NCBI GenBank assembly: GCA_907163375.1
Contig: CAJQUW010014359.1
Location: forward strand, 496,001 to 560,000
DNA from: Prostheceraeus crozeri
Lineage: Eukaryota > Platyhelminthes > Polycladida > Euryleptidae
Direction: 5' to 3'
Length of the DNA stretch: 64,000 nt
Shown here piece after piece: positions 21,389-35,260 of the stretch (the first letter of the stretch is position 1; each line of letters starts with the position of its first letter). Under the pieces are notes generated by a model. The model did not search any database, was not told where the DNA came from, and saw only the letters and a list, made by a program, of their open reading frames with translations. A program made the translations under genes and the position numbers.

Positions 21389-24299
21389 TAACTGTCTCAT
21401 TCATGTTGTAATGAATCCACAAGAAATGTGAATATGTTAATCATGTAGTAATTAGAAGTATCCTAATTACAAAGCATCTGAAGTTGCATATTTCTTCATT
21501 GTGTGCCATTTCCCTCGCCATATGGCTCAGTGAGATCGCGGCACGGCCGCGTCCAGTGAGAACCTTTTCGATCCTTTTCCTCACACTACTCAATTCTGCA
21601 ATCAGTAAAAGGTCAAGCTGTGTACTGCCGGTGTAGGCTAATGTATTATAAAATCGTGTTCATTCTCTCTTCAATGCTTATGTTCCATGATTGTGCAGCC
21701 TTTTGTCGTCGACCTCGCAGACAGCAGGATACGCTGTCTGTGAGTTCGACGATTTTATCTCATCGTTTTGTTGCATTCATGATTGAAACATAGATAGCCA
21801 ACTAACTAAAAGTCAACTTCTGTACGCTGACAGGAAATTATTCAAATTCAAATTAATTATTTCTGTGTTGGAGACCGTTTCATTTGCGAAATAACTTTAG
21901 TCAGGAACTTTACTATGATAAATGATACGCTTTGTTTTGAGGAGGGCATTTCATGTTGATGAAAATCTGATGAAAAATCATACGAATTTCAAGATATGTC
22001 CTGCGTGGATATATTATTTAATTCAATTTGTCATGAAAGATACTAATTGACACTCATTCATATTGCTTTCTCATGTCAAATCTGATAAGTCTATTAAGTG
22101 AATAAAGATGGAAGGAAGTTCTCTCCTCATTCTCTTTTCGACATATTTATTCACTATACTTCCTACAACCCTCCCAAGGAAGTTGATTCCAACTAGAAAG
22201 AGACATCGATGGGAAAATGTAAGGATTGAATGTCAGAATACATTAACGATTAATGCACTTTGTTTGTAAGAATTTTTATAATGAAAGACATCAAAATGAT
22301 GTTCGCTGATGTCATTTATTGAAGTCGTATGTTACGCAACTATACTTCGAATAACATGCTGATTAACAGATACAAATGATTTGTGCATTAGTGTCTGTGA
22401 TCAACCTCCAGCCGTTTCACATTTTAAGACATCGATTATGTCAGTCTTTATTCGAAAGAGGGGAAACCATGATTCGATGATCGTAGAGTAACTGGACTGC
22501 TAACAAGAATACATAATGCTTCGAAATGCGAAGCATTATGCTTTTCGGAATGATTGATTTCCATTCACATGCAGGGAGAACACAAGAGAAATTGTTCAAA
22601 GAAGTAAATCGATTTCCAAACTTTCCGAACTCTTTATAATTAAAATATTTCAACTTGAGTACTATTCACATTATTCTGGTATGAAAATGAATAGCAAAAT
22701 ATCAAGACTTTGTATTGGATAATTGATTTGCTGCATAATCAGTGATCAATGCGTGAACAACAGAAACGAAGCTTATTTATTGATCTTTCATTTCAATTAG
22801 GTTATTGATCTGCTCTGATTACACTTTTCATAATGAAATAATTGTCTAAAGAATTGCGAAATAAACTTCCGGTCGATTCCTCATTTCCACTGCTTAGAAA
22901 ATCGGCAGAATTAATTTCCCGTTCATGTCAACAAATGTTGCTGTGCAAAAAGTGATGTGGAAATCAGTGCTCTTCAAAGTTTCAAAGTGTCTATTGAGCA
23001 GGATGTACTGGGACTCAGCGAATCTTCCATTAATATATTGTTCAGCTCTTGTGATGAGTTGCACTGAATGAAGCTAAAATAGTAGGAATCAGGTCGGATT
23101 TATGAAGAAATGAAATTTAGCAAATTTTTCAACACTCATGGGAATAACATCGGCTCACAAGTGCAGATGAATTATCTATAAATAGAACATTGCCTAGAAT
23201 TTTTCTTGGAACAATCATCAAACTGCTAAAATCTAGTTATCGATTTCAGATATTGATTGTGCATGTGCAGACTTGAATGGGCCTGAAGTTTCAGACAACG
23301 CCCAGTCCCTGGTCCACTTATTTAGGAAATATTCAGACCCACGCCCGGCCTACTTATTTTAACCCATCAATCCCGTAGTTATTACATAAGCGATAGGCTA
23401 TCCTGCATGAGAGGTACAATGTAAACAGATTTCTGTTCGACATTTTCTCGATGTCAATTATGCGTATGTGTCAACTTGATGAACTTTGATTATGTTTTCG
23501 TCATAATCTAGGAATGGTCTCAAGTAAATCTTTTTTGATGGTAGATATAGCAGAACGATAAGTATTTGAATTTTTAAAGTAAATTTTATTCATTTCAATT
23601 TTGACTGAATTTTCGAAGCAAACCATAAAATGATGAGAATTCGGTCGATTTGAAGAAACATTATATACCGTGGCATGTTCTCCTTTGAGTGTTCGTGAAT
23701 TGAGTGATGGATACAGAGAATTGAAGCAATCGGGCAATTCATTTTAAAGGATCATGAGGTTAGACCTCACGCGAGGTAGCTGTATAGCTATGACAACTAT
23801 CGATATCTTGAATCATGAGTCAACTTTCCTTTTGTTGCTTTCATGACATCGCTTTCTCTTTAACAGAAAGAGAGAGATTTATTTTGCACACATGGGTTGA
23901 TTAGATTAAAACACGACATTCTTAAGAATTGCGAAGAACACAAAACTGAAGAAACTTGAATTATATAACTATGCAAGGAGCAATCACGGAGGAACCATGT
24001 GGCTGCATAAAGCAAAGTTTCGCTCCCTAACCTCCTACCTTTACAGTATGGTGGGACCAGGCCGACCTAATTAATCGAGTGATTAGGAAGACCGCTCCAT
24101 CTGGAGGAAGCAAAGTAAAATTCAAACAAATCTGGACATTTTGCCGCATAGGTATAACAGCAGTCATTCATACATTCCTATAATATATGTAGAAGGAATA
24201 TGGCGAGGTGAAAAATAGCCTAACTTGTACACGAGAAACCTATTTTTGAGAATTCACAAGTAGATTAATCTTATAACCTCTTTCCTTGAAAGCATTGAA
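21389..24299. other. No gene seen; one short perfect hairpin
   Basis: AT-rich with no supported coding sequence. A perfect 12-bp hairpin is at 22512-22540. Confidence 0.45.
22512..22540. repeat. Perfect 12-bp inverted repeat with 5-base loop
   Basis: CATAATGCTTCG and CGAAGCATTATG pair perfectly across AAATG. It is not followed by a T-run, and no element could be attached to it. Confidence 0.7.
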
Positions 24300-24710
24300 A
24301 TACCGCTAGCTCTAGAAATGAAGATGGATGCATTTGAAAGTCTAGCAAACCCAACAAGTTGGCTAGTAAGGATGTTCAAACCAGGATTAAGTGGCAATAT
24401 TACTTTCCAGAAAAGTGGATAGAGCTCAGCATGAGTTCATCAACCTGATGGTAGACTTTCACGGTGCAATGGTCATCACCTTGGATCTTGATCTCAATAA
24501 ACGTCCTGATAGTTCACGCATTTGTCATTATTGTTGTTTCTACTGGCCAAGAGACCATTTGGATAGATTTCAGGATTCTATCGAAGTACCTACAATTGAC
24601 GACGCAAATGTCATCGATATATCGGGTGGTGCTTGAAAGAAACCTGAGCAAGCCAAATTTCTTGGGACTTAACTGAAGTAGCAGTACAAGTAGCAATTAT
24701 CAACTGAATC
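24300..24710 (-). mobile_element. Naiad-type Penelope-like element, RT fragment (degraded)
   Basis: On the minus strand the sequence reads STTRYIDDICVVNCRYFDRI, the RT catalytic YIDD block, almost the same as SRYIDDICVVNYKHFDSLLQ in the larger copy at 35452-38150. Farther 3', in shifted frames, it reads LNPGLNILTSQLVGFARLSN, matching the ALHVFASQVVRYCRICSK block of the other copy. It is a second, much older and shorter copy of the same or a sister family, with at least one frameshift. Confidence 0.65.
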
Positions 24711-26239
24711 TCAGTACACAAACAAGTTTGATCAATAGAGATTTATCGAGCTCCGTTACTTGTTATTAAAACTACCACTGAGCATCACTTGTTTTCCACC
24801 ACTTATTTTTTCTAAAAAAAGTAAATTGATTGAAAACTTCATTGCAGGCTACTTGTAGGGGCTAAAATTCTTGCTTATCCCTCATATGGTCTAGCATGAA
24901 GTGAAGACTAGCACGAGATCATTTAGTGCAAAAAAGTTAACAGCGGCATTGCCTATGTAGTTTAATTCAATTCCGGTTCGCTCAAGCGGAAGTTCGCTTT
25001 CCTAAGATTAACATAAAATCTAATTTCCTCAATAAGGTGGAAAACATCATAACACACTCACAAGCAAGACACAATTTGATAGAATTATCGTTTTTAATGT
25101 CTCTCATTTCATTTCATTATTTTTCCAGTGACGATGAAGTGTTGCATTGATGATGAGTAAGCCAGCAGAATGAGTAAAATTATTTCACAAGTGAATTTAG
25201 TGCTATCACATCGATCGGCATGATTATGGTCTTCGATTAACTCTGTTTACTATAATACTCTTTCGAAATCTCACTTTCAACGGCGTGTTTGAGTGTATGA
25301 ATCATGTTACAGGGTTGAAACTGAAATTGAAGTATAGAACGTGCATGAACAATTACGCACGTTAAAGAAGAGCTCTTAAAGAAATGATGACACTCTCCCG
25401 TGAACATGAAATTGATTCGAGTTCCACTATACTAAAATTAGATTTATAGTTTTAGATTTCAATCAAGGTAATATTGAAAATGATAAGAAGTAGAAATCAT
25501 ATATTGATAAATGGAATCATGCAACGATGGAATTTGATAATGAATGTCTGAACGTATGAGCGGTTTCGAATAGGAAAAATACTAGACACTTACATTCCTT
25601 CAAAATTTTAGTACCTCTGTTCATAAACTTAAAAGGTAAAGGAGGAAGGTGACGCCGTTGATGATTAATTCCATCTTTATGCTTGTGGCTCTGTGATGAG
25701 TTGCTATATTTTCTTTTATGTCATTCCTTCTTTCAAAGAAATTGAAACACAGGCATAAATTACTAGTACTGTCATTGAGAGACGATGCTACAATATTGCA
25801 CTTATTGCGTACTCTAACGATTGATGTGATATACAAATAGGTTTGTATTAATAGGAAAAGAGAATACACTTGATTGAAAACTGATTGAAGGATTCAAATT
25901 TTTTGAATGATGAATAAATCAAAATGAAAGTGAAAAATCATTATCAGAAAATCAAAAATCATGTTTTCGGTTTATGTCTTTTGCTTAACTTTGCTTTTTT
26001 GCTTTTTTTGAAGTAATGACATGCGATAATAAGACTTCCTTTTGTAAACTAATGAATATTAGCTTTCATAATCATTTTATTGGACCATGCAGATAGCCGT
26101 TGGCAAGGTGAATACAAAGTGTGTAAGTGTCCGTAGTTATACAAACGCGCATAGCGTTAAATATAGGGTGTAGGAAGCATGTAGTGTGCGGGAAAATACG
26201 GAATGCCCGTGGAAGATGATAGATATAAGATACGGAACA
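24711..26239. other. No gene seen
   Basis: AT-rich sequence with no supported gene. The last part (about 26090-26239) may be the 3' UTR of the minus-strand LINE that follows. Confidence 0.45.
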
Positions 26240-27062
26240 AGCTTACTAACAGTCAAAAGTTAGGAAAATCAGTCAGGCGTCGGTCACAAAGAAGGGATGT
26301 CAGATGAGATTTGAAACTTGTTAGTGAGTTAAACTGGGTTAAGGAGGACTGAGGGAGGACATTAAGGACTTCGCAGATTAGAGAAAGAGGAGCACGGCGA
26401 AAGTGCTGTGGAAGGGGAATTGGAAGAGTTGACACTGACAGGGAGTACGTAAAGTTTCTGTCTGTGGTTATAGGGAGAATTGCGAAGTACGGGCTTGAAG
26501 GCTCGAGGGCATTGACTATTCAATATGTTGTAGGCTTCACAGGAGAGGGCATAGGTGCGTCGAAATGCTAGGGTCTGTATGTTTGCGCTGGCATATTCAT
26601 TATTGGAGATATGAGTAAGGGGAGGCTAGTGAAGGATACATCGTAATGCTCTCCTCTGAACGGATTCAAGCTTGTCTGTCAATACTTTTCCGATACCAGA
26701 GTAAACGATCGAACCGTATTCCATTTGTGAGCGTATGTAAACTTTGTGCAATTGAGTCAGAAGGTCTGTATGATGAGGGATATAATATGAGCTGAGGACA
26801 CGAAGGGCGAATAGTTCTTTGTTAGCTCTTGAGCAGATAAGATAATACCAGGAGGCAAGGGATGACTCCTGTTATAACGTGAAATGAGCATTGAGATTGT
26901 TTTGGCGGCATTGAAATTCATACCCCAAACTCTTGACCAGTTTACTACTTTAACAAGGCTTTGGTTTAGGAAAGCTACAGCCATGATCGGATCAGAATGA
27001 GAGACGTAAATCAGGGAATCGTCAGCATACGACATGCATTCAATTTTTTGCAAATTCATTAT
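26240..27062 (-). mobile_element. LINE reverse-transcriptase fragment
   Basis: The minus strand from 27059 reads through the RT catalytic motif CMSYADDSLIYVSH (YADD), then the thumb region SLVKVVNWSRVWGMNFNAAKT. It continues, in a second frame, with YYIPHHTDLLTQLHKVYIRS, QMEYGSIVYSGIG and LESVQRRALRCIL. A third open stretch, starting at 26435, gives the C-terminal tail and stops at 26253. The order YADD, thumb, QRRA block, tail is that of Jockey/CR1/L2-type LINEs. Fingers, palm motifs before YADD and the endonuclease are missing, and the frame is shifted at least twice, so the copy is dead. Confidence 0.75.
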
Positions 27063-27507
27063 AGTGCAGTGAGTTGATAGAATGTAGAAGCTTTGCTAGC
27101 ATAGGCCTATCACCATGCAGGTTTCATAACTACCTATCATTCATTGCCGTTTATGTGGATTTTTTAATCAGTAAAGCATATTCATGCAACAATGTTATGA
27201 TATATGTCTTTTTATATAAAAAAAGATCTCATAAAATAAGATTTGTTACCTCTCTAGAAAGAAAGCAGCGATAATTAGAAACATCGTGCTGACATAACTT
27301 TACTATTATATCCTTGATCGTGCATCAGTTTCATCTGGAGGACATTTCACGTATATTTGGAATGCAACAATGTTCATGGCCTAATTCATATCAACGCTTT
27401 CAACAAAACTTGTATTTTCCTATATGATGAATGATTCTAACATCAATTCAGAACCTGTATTGTTAATGAAACGAATAGAGAAGTTAAAACACCAAGTCTT
27501 AGTAAAT
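27063..27507. other. No gene seen
   Basis: AT-rich sequence between a LINE remnant and a short MITE. Nothing supported. Confidence 0.4.
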
Positions 27508-27509
27508 TA

Positions 27510-27770
27510 CACTGTAAACTGTACACCGTTAAAAACAGTTAAAATAACCATTACTCTTCACAGAAAAGTTTCTCAGAAAATATCCATAAATATCTGATAA
27601 ATTGATGACGTCACCACTTGATGAATGATGACGTAACAGTTAAAATCCGTTCATATCAGATAAAACAAACGTCTGTTTTTAGATTTCAGACTGTAAATAA
27701 CTGTAAAAAACCGTGAAAACATTTTTAGCTGTTCATTTTAACGGATGTTTGCGGTTTACAGTTTACAGTG
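27510..27770. mobile_element. 261-bp TA-flanked MITE (Tc1/mariner-like)
   Basis: The ends are CACTGTAAACTGTA and, inverted, TTTACAGTTTACAGTG, each flanked by TA (27508-27509 and 27771-27772). Further partial copies of the CTGTAAA and ACGG-TTTAA words continue inward on both sides. There is no coding capacity. The size, TA flanks and terminal inverted repeats fit a Tc1/mariner-type MITE. In the middle are TGACGTCA (27606-27613) and TGACGTAA (27629-27636), words that match cAMP-response (CRE-like) sites; their use is not shown. Confidence 0.65.
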
Positions 27771-27772
27771 TA

Positions 27773-29267
27773 ATCTTAATGCCAGGTATTTTCATTGGTT
27801 TTTTATCTTGGTTTGGTTTTATCATCGTGTTCTTTAAGATTTTTGAAGCAATGAACTTGGTAAACTTATTGTATAGAACTTTGCATTCAGCATATGTTTA
27901 AACTTCTTTAGAAGCAAACCATCTCTCTTGCGTTTCGCCTTTGGCATGTAAACAATAAGAAAACTAAAATTGGACATTAAATCAGAGCATTTGGATCTCA
28001 CTCAGTTCAACGTCACGTTTGACTCACGACCGAATTCAAGAGAGCGATGTCGCATGATTTTGATGCAGAGGAGATGAATTCGGAACTTGATGTCAACAAA
28101 TAAATGCTTACCTTATGGCTAACACTCAGCAAGTCATAGATAATTAATGGCACATGCATTGTCATTCCTTCACTAAAATATGCAAATAAATCGCTTTTTT
28201 ATCGGGGGACTTTTTGTAAATTCAATATCTATGTATGAATTTCATTAACTTTAACTTGTAGTTTCCCTCCGTACCCGGTAACTCATTTGTGAATAGATAC
28301 AAAATTCTATTGACATTGAACCTCTTTATTAGTTGACTATATACATGCATATAGTACATAGAGTCACAGAGAATGGCAACTTTTGGCAGTCAGGGTGAGT
28401 TGGCTCACGCAGAAGATTCTTCAACGAATATAGATAAAATTGATTACAGTGACGATTAAATTATGATGAATATTTGCGATAATTTCCTTAGGAATATTAT
28501 TCAAGTATGTCAGTCCCGTCGGCAGAATTTTGATACCAATCTTTGCTCATGTAGGCCTATAAAACACGCTTCATGTGATTTTGATGCCTTCTTTTTAATG
28601 TGCAATCATTTCGAAAAAGTGAATTTCATGTAAAGAATATCACAATTCAAATAAAGAACTGCAACAAGTTTGACTTAAACTGCATTTGACAGTCACAATT
28701 GTTTAATGTCATTTACTACTGCGAAGAAATTGTTTCAGAAATATTTCCCTTGCCTTGTGTGCCTCACCTAATCTATCAAACGAGAGTGAGAACAGCGATT
28801 GAAATTTGATATTCAAAGGTGTATGACTATCGCTCATTTCGCTTTGTTATACATTTCATTTCTGTTTGATAAAGGGAGAAATCTGTCAGATTCTTTTGTA
28901 GAACTCGGGGACCGATCTCAACATGGGAATTGATGTCACACGATGCGATAATATTTCCCATTTGAATGTTTTCAAATGTTCATCTCTATCTGGGAATTGA
29001 ATGATAGTTATGTGTTTATAATACTCATTATAGGAAGTCAGAAAGGGTCGATGCGTATCACTTGATATATCGCTTATTAGAATGTGTTTATATTTGTTGA
29101 ATGAAAATCATACAAAGCATTCATAAGTACAGATATTGTAAGTCACTTTTAAGGCTTTAGAAGAATATACCATTCAAATGTTCATAAGATAAAGTCACAT
29201 AATTACCATAAGTAACATAAGTCAAAGCAACTATAAAATGCATTTCTAAATGAGCAGACATAGTGCA
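27773..29267. other. No gene seen
   Basis: AT-rich; no supportable coding sequence or repeat. Confidence 0.45.
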
Positions 29268-29650
29268 CTACACATGTACATATACATTAATAATACAAAG
29301 AGGACTAAGAAAGACTCGCTCTGTCATTGTGCTGGAAGCAAAACCATGGGAAAGATGAGTGAAAACGCCGGGAAGTTGAACAACTTGGCAACTACGTGGT
29401 AAGCGGGATGGAACTAAAAGATGCAGAGGGTGACAAGATGAGCTCTCACAAACCTTTAGAAAATTCAAACCAGCTCTGCGAACTCGGTCAGACATTAGAG
29501 GAAAACTTGCACAATTACAATCCTTCCGGCAAATTACTCTGTGAGCTCTTCGCTGAAATCGCTCTAGTTTTTCTATCAAAGTAGCAATAATACGACCATA
29601 GATAGGGCACGCGTACAAAAACATTGATTCTATTAAAGCATGGTTAACAG
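29268..29650 (-). mobile_element. LINE C-terminal fragment
   Basis: On the minus strand the frame reads FLYACPIYGRI, then EKLERFQRRAHRVICRKDCN, and ends with HPLHLLVPSRLPRS before a stop at 29268. It matches block by block the plus-strand tail at 1-292 (QRR-H-VIC, then HPLHHLAP), so the two are copies of one LINE family or of close families. The RT catalytic core is absent: only the last 120 residues are left, a typical 5'-truncated insertion. Confidence 0.7.
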
Positions 29651-32600
29651 TAATAAGATATTTTGAAGAAAGAACCGTTTTTAGTTTTCGGACGAGATAA
29701 AGTCTTTATATTATATGTGTTATCACTTCTGTATATTATATATAACAATTGATAAGCATACATTGACGCTTTGTGGCTTCCCAAAATGAGCATGATCAAT
29801 GAATCAAACCCTCTACTTCTTGAAAACGATCTCGATAGATCAGAAATCTAACCTCCAGTAAATAAGTAATTCGCTCTATTTAAAATGTACGAATGATACG
29901 ATACTCAGATGGATTCTAATAAAAAATTCTCACAATAGCATAAAATCATCAGACAATATATTCAGTCCTCAATCACATAATAATTGCGATTCATTACTTT
30001 AGATGAATATGTGTGTATAAGAATTGTATCTACAATAGTAATTGAACCTAACTGATAAAACACTGGATTATAAATGGCTTGGAATACTTTTTCAAGTATG
30101 TGCATAAAATTTTGGACTGAAAAACGTGCGTGTATATTTGTGTTTTGACTTTCTGATAGAAGGCATCTGCATGTTTACATCCATTTTTTATTGATAAATC
30201 AGCACTCAAAAAAATAAGTGTATATATTTGCGCTTAACCCTGATCCAACCAAAATGCGGAAACAAGTTGCTCAAGCCTGTTCAAACTCCGAGGAATTAAC
30301 GTCTTGCCGACTTGCAATATAATCATTCTACATGTTGAAGTCATTTTTCTCAGTCTACATTACATCGTCTGTTCTTGATGCTAAACTTTGCATTATTTCA
30401 GCTGTGAGGTAACAAATTAGCCTTTTGGCATTGAATCTTATTTTCCCCATGGGGATCACCGCACACATTAGGCCTATTTGATACTGTAAAAGTTTTTCAT
30501 AAAAGTGTAATAGCTATGACCCCAATCTTTGTGACTGTTGGTTTCTTCGTACTTCTGATAATCATTTAACATTTTATAAAATTTGGCAAACAGGACCTCT
30601 CTGAAAATCGGAACCCTTGTCAATTTCTTACAAATTTAACATCTGAATCAATTCAAATTTTTGAATGATCATTGGCAAATATACAAATGAATTCACTATT
30701 AACATGTTCATTTATTCACATGCAAAGTTCTGTGCGTTTTCATATTCCTCCATTTTTTCTATTCTATATGTATAGCAGTAGTTGGTGAATGAATAATAGC
30801 AATATTATATAAACACTACTCACAATAGTTTTGCAAGTAATATTGTCAGTTTTGTGGGAGAAATTATGGATCGCAAGTCATAAAATGATCACCAAGATAT
30901 AGCAATATATGGACCTGATTATTGCAATGGTGCAGTTGTAATATATAAATGGAATAGTAGCAGCTGAGCAGACTGTCTATAATTTACATGTATTTCCAAA
31001 AATCCCCACTTTAGTTGTATTCAGTGCCGCTGAACAACACCAATGCAATCACACATACTCCCAACATTGTTTTCAGACGTCTTCAAACAATAACTGATCA
31101 AAGCATATCGCTCATCAAAATCCTGTTCCATAAAAATTCAACATGTGCTCAAAGAATCAATTTTTTTAATTGATTGAATTGGATTCAAATGTTGGATTGC
31201 TATTTGCAGTAACAGGATGACTCAGTTCAGTAAGTTTGTGAACGATTGAAGGTTCCAGGACCCCGGGATCTCGGAGTTCAAAACAGCCCGGGCAAAATAG
31301 GGTTGACGACATTTCTTCGGCTTCATAATTCTGGTTCGCACGCGCTGAAATTTATTGTCACTGCAGTCTTCCTCTTCGAAGCGCAACTGCTTCTTGAGAT
31401 GGTAATCAAGTTACATTAATATGCCTGCGATTGTTACTTGTCTAATGAAAGATGTGAGAATCGATATTACATGAAGGACATGACCATTCACTGCAATGGA
31501 AGTTTTTATAATACAAATCGACTGGCGAATACTTTATTGCTCTTTTTATCAGACGATGAAGCACTTTGCGATCACAATCAATGGATAAATCTGGCAAAGA
31601 CGATAATGAAATTGAATCTTTGACAAATGAGATTGTTGAATACACCTATGATATTGCAAAGTAACGTCACATCGGAAATTCATTCATTTGTATAATTAAT
31701 GACTAATCAATAATGATATACAACATTCATGTACAGGTATGCTTTCATAAGTATATTAATGATAATAACTAGCCATGAAAATATGTCAAAATGAAAAAGT
31801 ATTGATGATAACTGATGGCGAGATTGCAAAAAAAGCAAACTTGGGATCCATGTCAAAATGATTCTGAAATAAAACTCAAATGACATATAAAACTCAGGTT
31901 TCTGTTAAAATTTTATCCAGAAATTCAACGGTCTCTTACAGTTCTTGGAGGCAGTCCTAAATAAGTCTACTTTCAAAGTGTCAGAGGACATTGAGCTTGT
32001 CCGAGGGTCTAGATAGCCTGGGGTAGGTTCGAGTTCTACCAGCCTCGCATCTTTTGCATGGCATCTAATTATAAATTTTCACTGTATTATTGATAAATAG
32101 GTTTGACCCGTCAGGATCAATAATGACAATTCAAAATGCAGCAGTCTGAAAGTGTTTGCGTAAATCCGCGTCAAGTGCATTTTTGTCGGTATGAATGCAC
32201 AAACTGCTGCTCTTTACCAAATCAACTGCAGCATTATCGTTTCAAATGGAAAATGAGACTATAAAAGTAATAAAGAGATAGCCTTTTCCTTGTTCTATAT
32301 CCTGTTGAACCACAGTCATTCAAATTGCTGATAAATATTAGTTGACCAATGCGTGTGCATCAAAAACATGCGTCATTATTCTTTTTTCTAAATGACTGAT
32401 CTTTTCGACTGACCACACGTCCTTCGAGTGTGCTGCATATCAAATTTGGTAAATGGGGGAATGCAATCGGATGCTTAAAACTGATTGGATGTAGTTGGAT
32501 TCATGCAGTAAGTCCTACAGAGTGGGCACAGCATGTCTTTGTTAGTTGCGCTCGTGTAGATAACTATTGAAGTAAGAAGACACTGAAGTAAATGACGGAT

Positions 32601-34106
32601 GTGCATCCTTGGGCTATGAACATATTAAATCGATGGACAAAGCTGATTTACCAATTATTATTTTTATCTGTTTATGGATGTAATTTTCTGTTCCTCTGTG
32701 TCTGTATAATAAGCCTGCAATACAGTTGGATCTTTTATATCTGAGCTGCATATCGCCATTGATTAGGATTGATTTCTGGTCAGGTTTTGTTTTCATTATG
32801 CTCTTGATATGGCAAATTGCATTTGAAACGGGAATGTGTCACCTTATCTCGTTAATTCTGCTGCTGGAATGTCAGCGATGAACTTGAAGTGCCAATGCTG
32901 CGAACGGCAATGTCATTCTGCAGTTGAAATGTCGATGCTTAATATGAAGTGGATGATTAGCTTCTTGATCGGTCAAACCTATACCGTATTTCCGCTTCCT
33001 GGCATGAGTTGGATTAGAACTGTAGATTCTGATGATCCTGACTAGAGGTGTGCAGTCAGATTCGGGTTGGATAAAAATCGTGAAATTTTGAGCTTGCGTT
33101 GCAGCTTGGCTGTAAAGATAACCGAATAAATTTGGAAATGTTTAACACGTTCGGTCACACGGATCCACGGCATCTCTACTACAAACATCTGACAAGTTTT
33201 CATGTGGCCAGATCCAGACTTCCCAGCATGTCATGATCTGCAGTGCCATGGGACCACTGTGTCCACTCACCGACCTTGACAATCCCCTCCTTCTATCCTA
33301 CCCATCACGTGGTGACTTCTAACATGCTTATTCCATGTTCTGATATCATACCATTCTGATTTGTTGTATCATACGCCATTAATAACGACATCGCTCATTG
33401 ACTGCAATATCTTCCGTTCATATTCACCTCAAGCACAGAGCAAGCATGGTAGGTAGAGTAACAGCTTAGAATTAATTGCATCTCCATTGAGATAGCAGTT
33501 TCGATTTCATTAAATAAACTCTTTCTGGTATCTAGTACTGCATGTGAGATGTGCATTTTCGCTGCTTTGGCGGAATCATTGCATTGATTGTCATGAATAC
33601 ATGCAGAAGAAAGAATAATATTTTCAAATCCCTCGAATCACCGACTAGTTTGGAGATGTTTTATTAACTAATTAGAGTCATTCATTAAATTTTTCACTAA
33701 ATTGTTTACGATTTCCTTGACCACCACTCATTTGCGCCAAAATTATAAACAACTCATCTGCGCCACTCTTCAAATTCCTATCAAAGTGATATTTTGACAG
33801 CGATCAGTGGAGGTCAATTATGTATGAGGTCTGATCTTGCGTCACCGTATAATTTTGTCGAATTTTCTGGGATCAGATTTCTTATGTATTCCTAAATAAT
33901 TTTCGCTTGATGAAGCACATCTGCAGAATGTCAAGCTATTCCTCACGGCTTACAACAACAATCAAATCCCACGCTGACAACAATGAGGACCTGTCAGACA
34001 CTAATTTCCCATGATAAGTTTCCTTGATCTATAATAGAATCGTCTGACGATGCTCACCTGTAGATGACAATAATGCAATATCTTGCAGTATTTTGTAGAT
34101 TGACTA
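29651..34106. other. No gene seen; one tRNA-like B box
   Basis: Apart from the tRNA-like sequence near 31985-32050, I see no element or gene. Overlapping antisense frames at 31438-31645 and a 69-codon frame at 32836 have no recognisable family and no splice context. Confidence 0.45.
31985..32050 (+). mobile_element. tRNA-derived sequence, probably SINE relic
   Basis: GTAGGTTCGAGTTCTAC forms a correct T arm (5-bp stem, 7-base TTCGAGT loop, one G-T pair) followed by CAGCCTCGCA, but the upstream strand cannot pair with it as an acceptor stem and the A box is weak. It is better read as a SINE relic or tRNA pseudogene than as a tRNA. Confidence 0.4.
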
Positions 34107-35260
34107 ATTCTCATACGATGATGAAAGTCATCCCAGTAGCCATTTATAATAGAATATAATGCTTGCTAATTTAAATTATTAGTTAAAGTAGTCCTAATGA
34201 GGACTAATGGCGTTCTCCAATCCGCAAGTGTACAAAGGCAATGCTAGTGTAACCATTGGATTAATCAGTTCTTAAAAGAACTCAATGTAGCTTTCTCGTG
34301 GCAACGAATTAAAATTGATCAGCCTTAGCCCAATATCTGGTAAAAATGGAAATCTTAAGACTTGTACTAATACCATAGATTCCAAACACTGCCGTATACA
34401 CGTTCAAAACAGACGTCTAATATACTGTACCGACTACAGATGCTGATAGTGGAAATAGAATAAGACAATGGTCACCATAGGTTAAGGAAATTAAAAATGG
34501 ATATTATAAAACAACAGGAAACCGATGAATAGAAATTGGAAAAGTGGAGGTAAAATATGGAAATAAAACGATGCTACTACACCGATTACAAGTGAACTAT
34601 ATCTGACACTACACAAAGTGGATAATGGCAAGAGTGGATAAGTGGAAAGTGGATAATGGAGGTAAACAATAGAACTACAATGACATTCTACTACACCGAA
34701 AGCAATGAAACTGTGCACACTATACCTAAGACTACACATGGAAAATACTATTTCTTCACTTGAATTTGTTATCGCCAGTTTCTTCATCCGTCTATAGTGC
34801 TTCATGTAATTCCACATTTCTTCATTTGAATTACAATACATCGACCACTACTTCAGCTACCGATTAAGGGATATAAAACATAATACTGCAGTCCGTCAGT
34901 CATCAGCAGGTACTCGTGCATCAGCAGGTGTTTCGACCCCTAACCTGAACACTCAAACCCAGACGAGCGGGGTCCCACACATAGTGGCTGACAAAATACT
35001 GAATAGGTAATGATATGTCTTGAAAGATATGTCACAAAGATAAATCAGACATCATTCAATTGTTGCGTTTCCCACATGTAAACTGATCCTGTCATTAAAT
35101 TCATCCCATCAATAAATACAGTATGCTTTTTGCGATCCGCACATGTAAACAAATCCTGTACATCAATCTTTGCCTTTTCGATTCCCACAAGTAAACAGAT
35201 CCTGTTCATCCTCGAATCCCATAAAGATGTAATCGCTGTGTGATAAATATGTAATCCGCC
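34107..35260. repeat. Left long terminal inverted repeat arm
   Basis: Reverse complement of 46092-47245 with no net length change over 1154 bp and only a few substitutions noticed (for example GCTTGCTAAT against GCTTACTAAT). It contains a 116-codon and a 78-codon minus-strand frame that recur in the other arm; these look like chance frames of the repeat, not genes. The inner part carries three copies of an ACAGGATCTGTTTACATGTG-like word. Confidence 0.9.

Noticed and set aside
23755-23800. Small hairpins ACCTC-ACGC-GAGGT and GTAGCTGTATAGCTATG
   Set aside because: Short stems expected by chance at this length; no T-run, element end or RNA gene attached.
31438-31645. Overlapping sense and antisense frames of about 65 codons
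   Set aside because: Neither has recognisable homology, and mutual overlap argues for chance.
33728-33765. TTTGCGCCA words outside the left arm matching 45953-45990 inside the MULE
   Set aside because: Too short and too far from the arm edge to extend the inverted repeat; probably coincidence.
34491-34841. 116-codon open frame in the left long arm, with an almost identical copy at 46511-46861
   Set aside because: The match is explained by the inverted repeat itself; composition is ordinary for the repeat, no domain is recognisable, and neighbouring frames are equally conserved.
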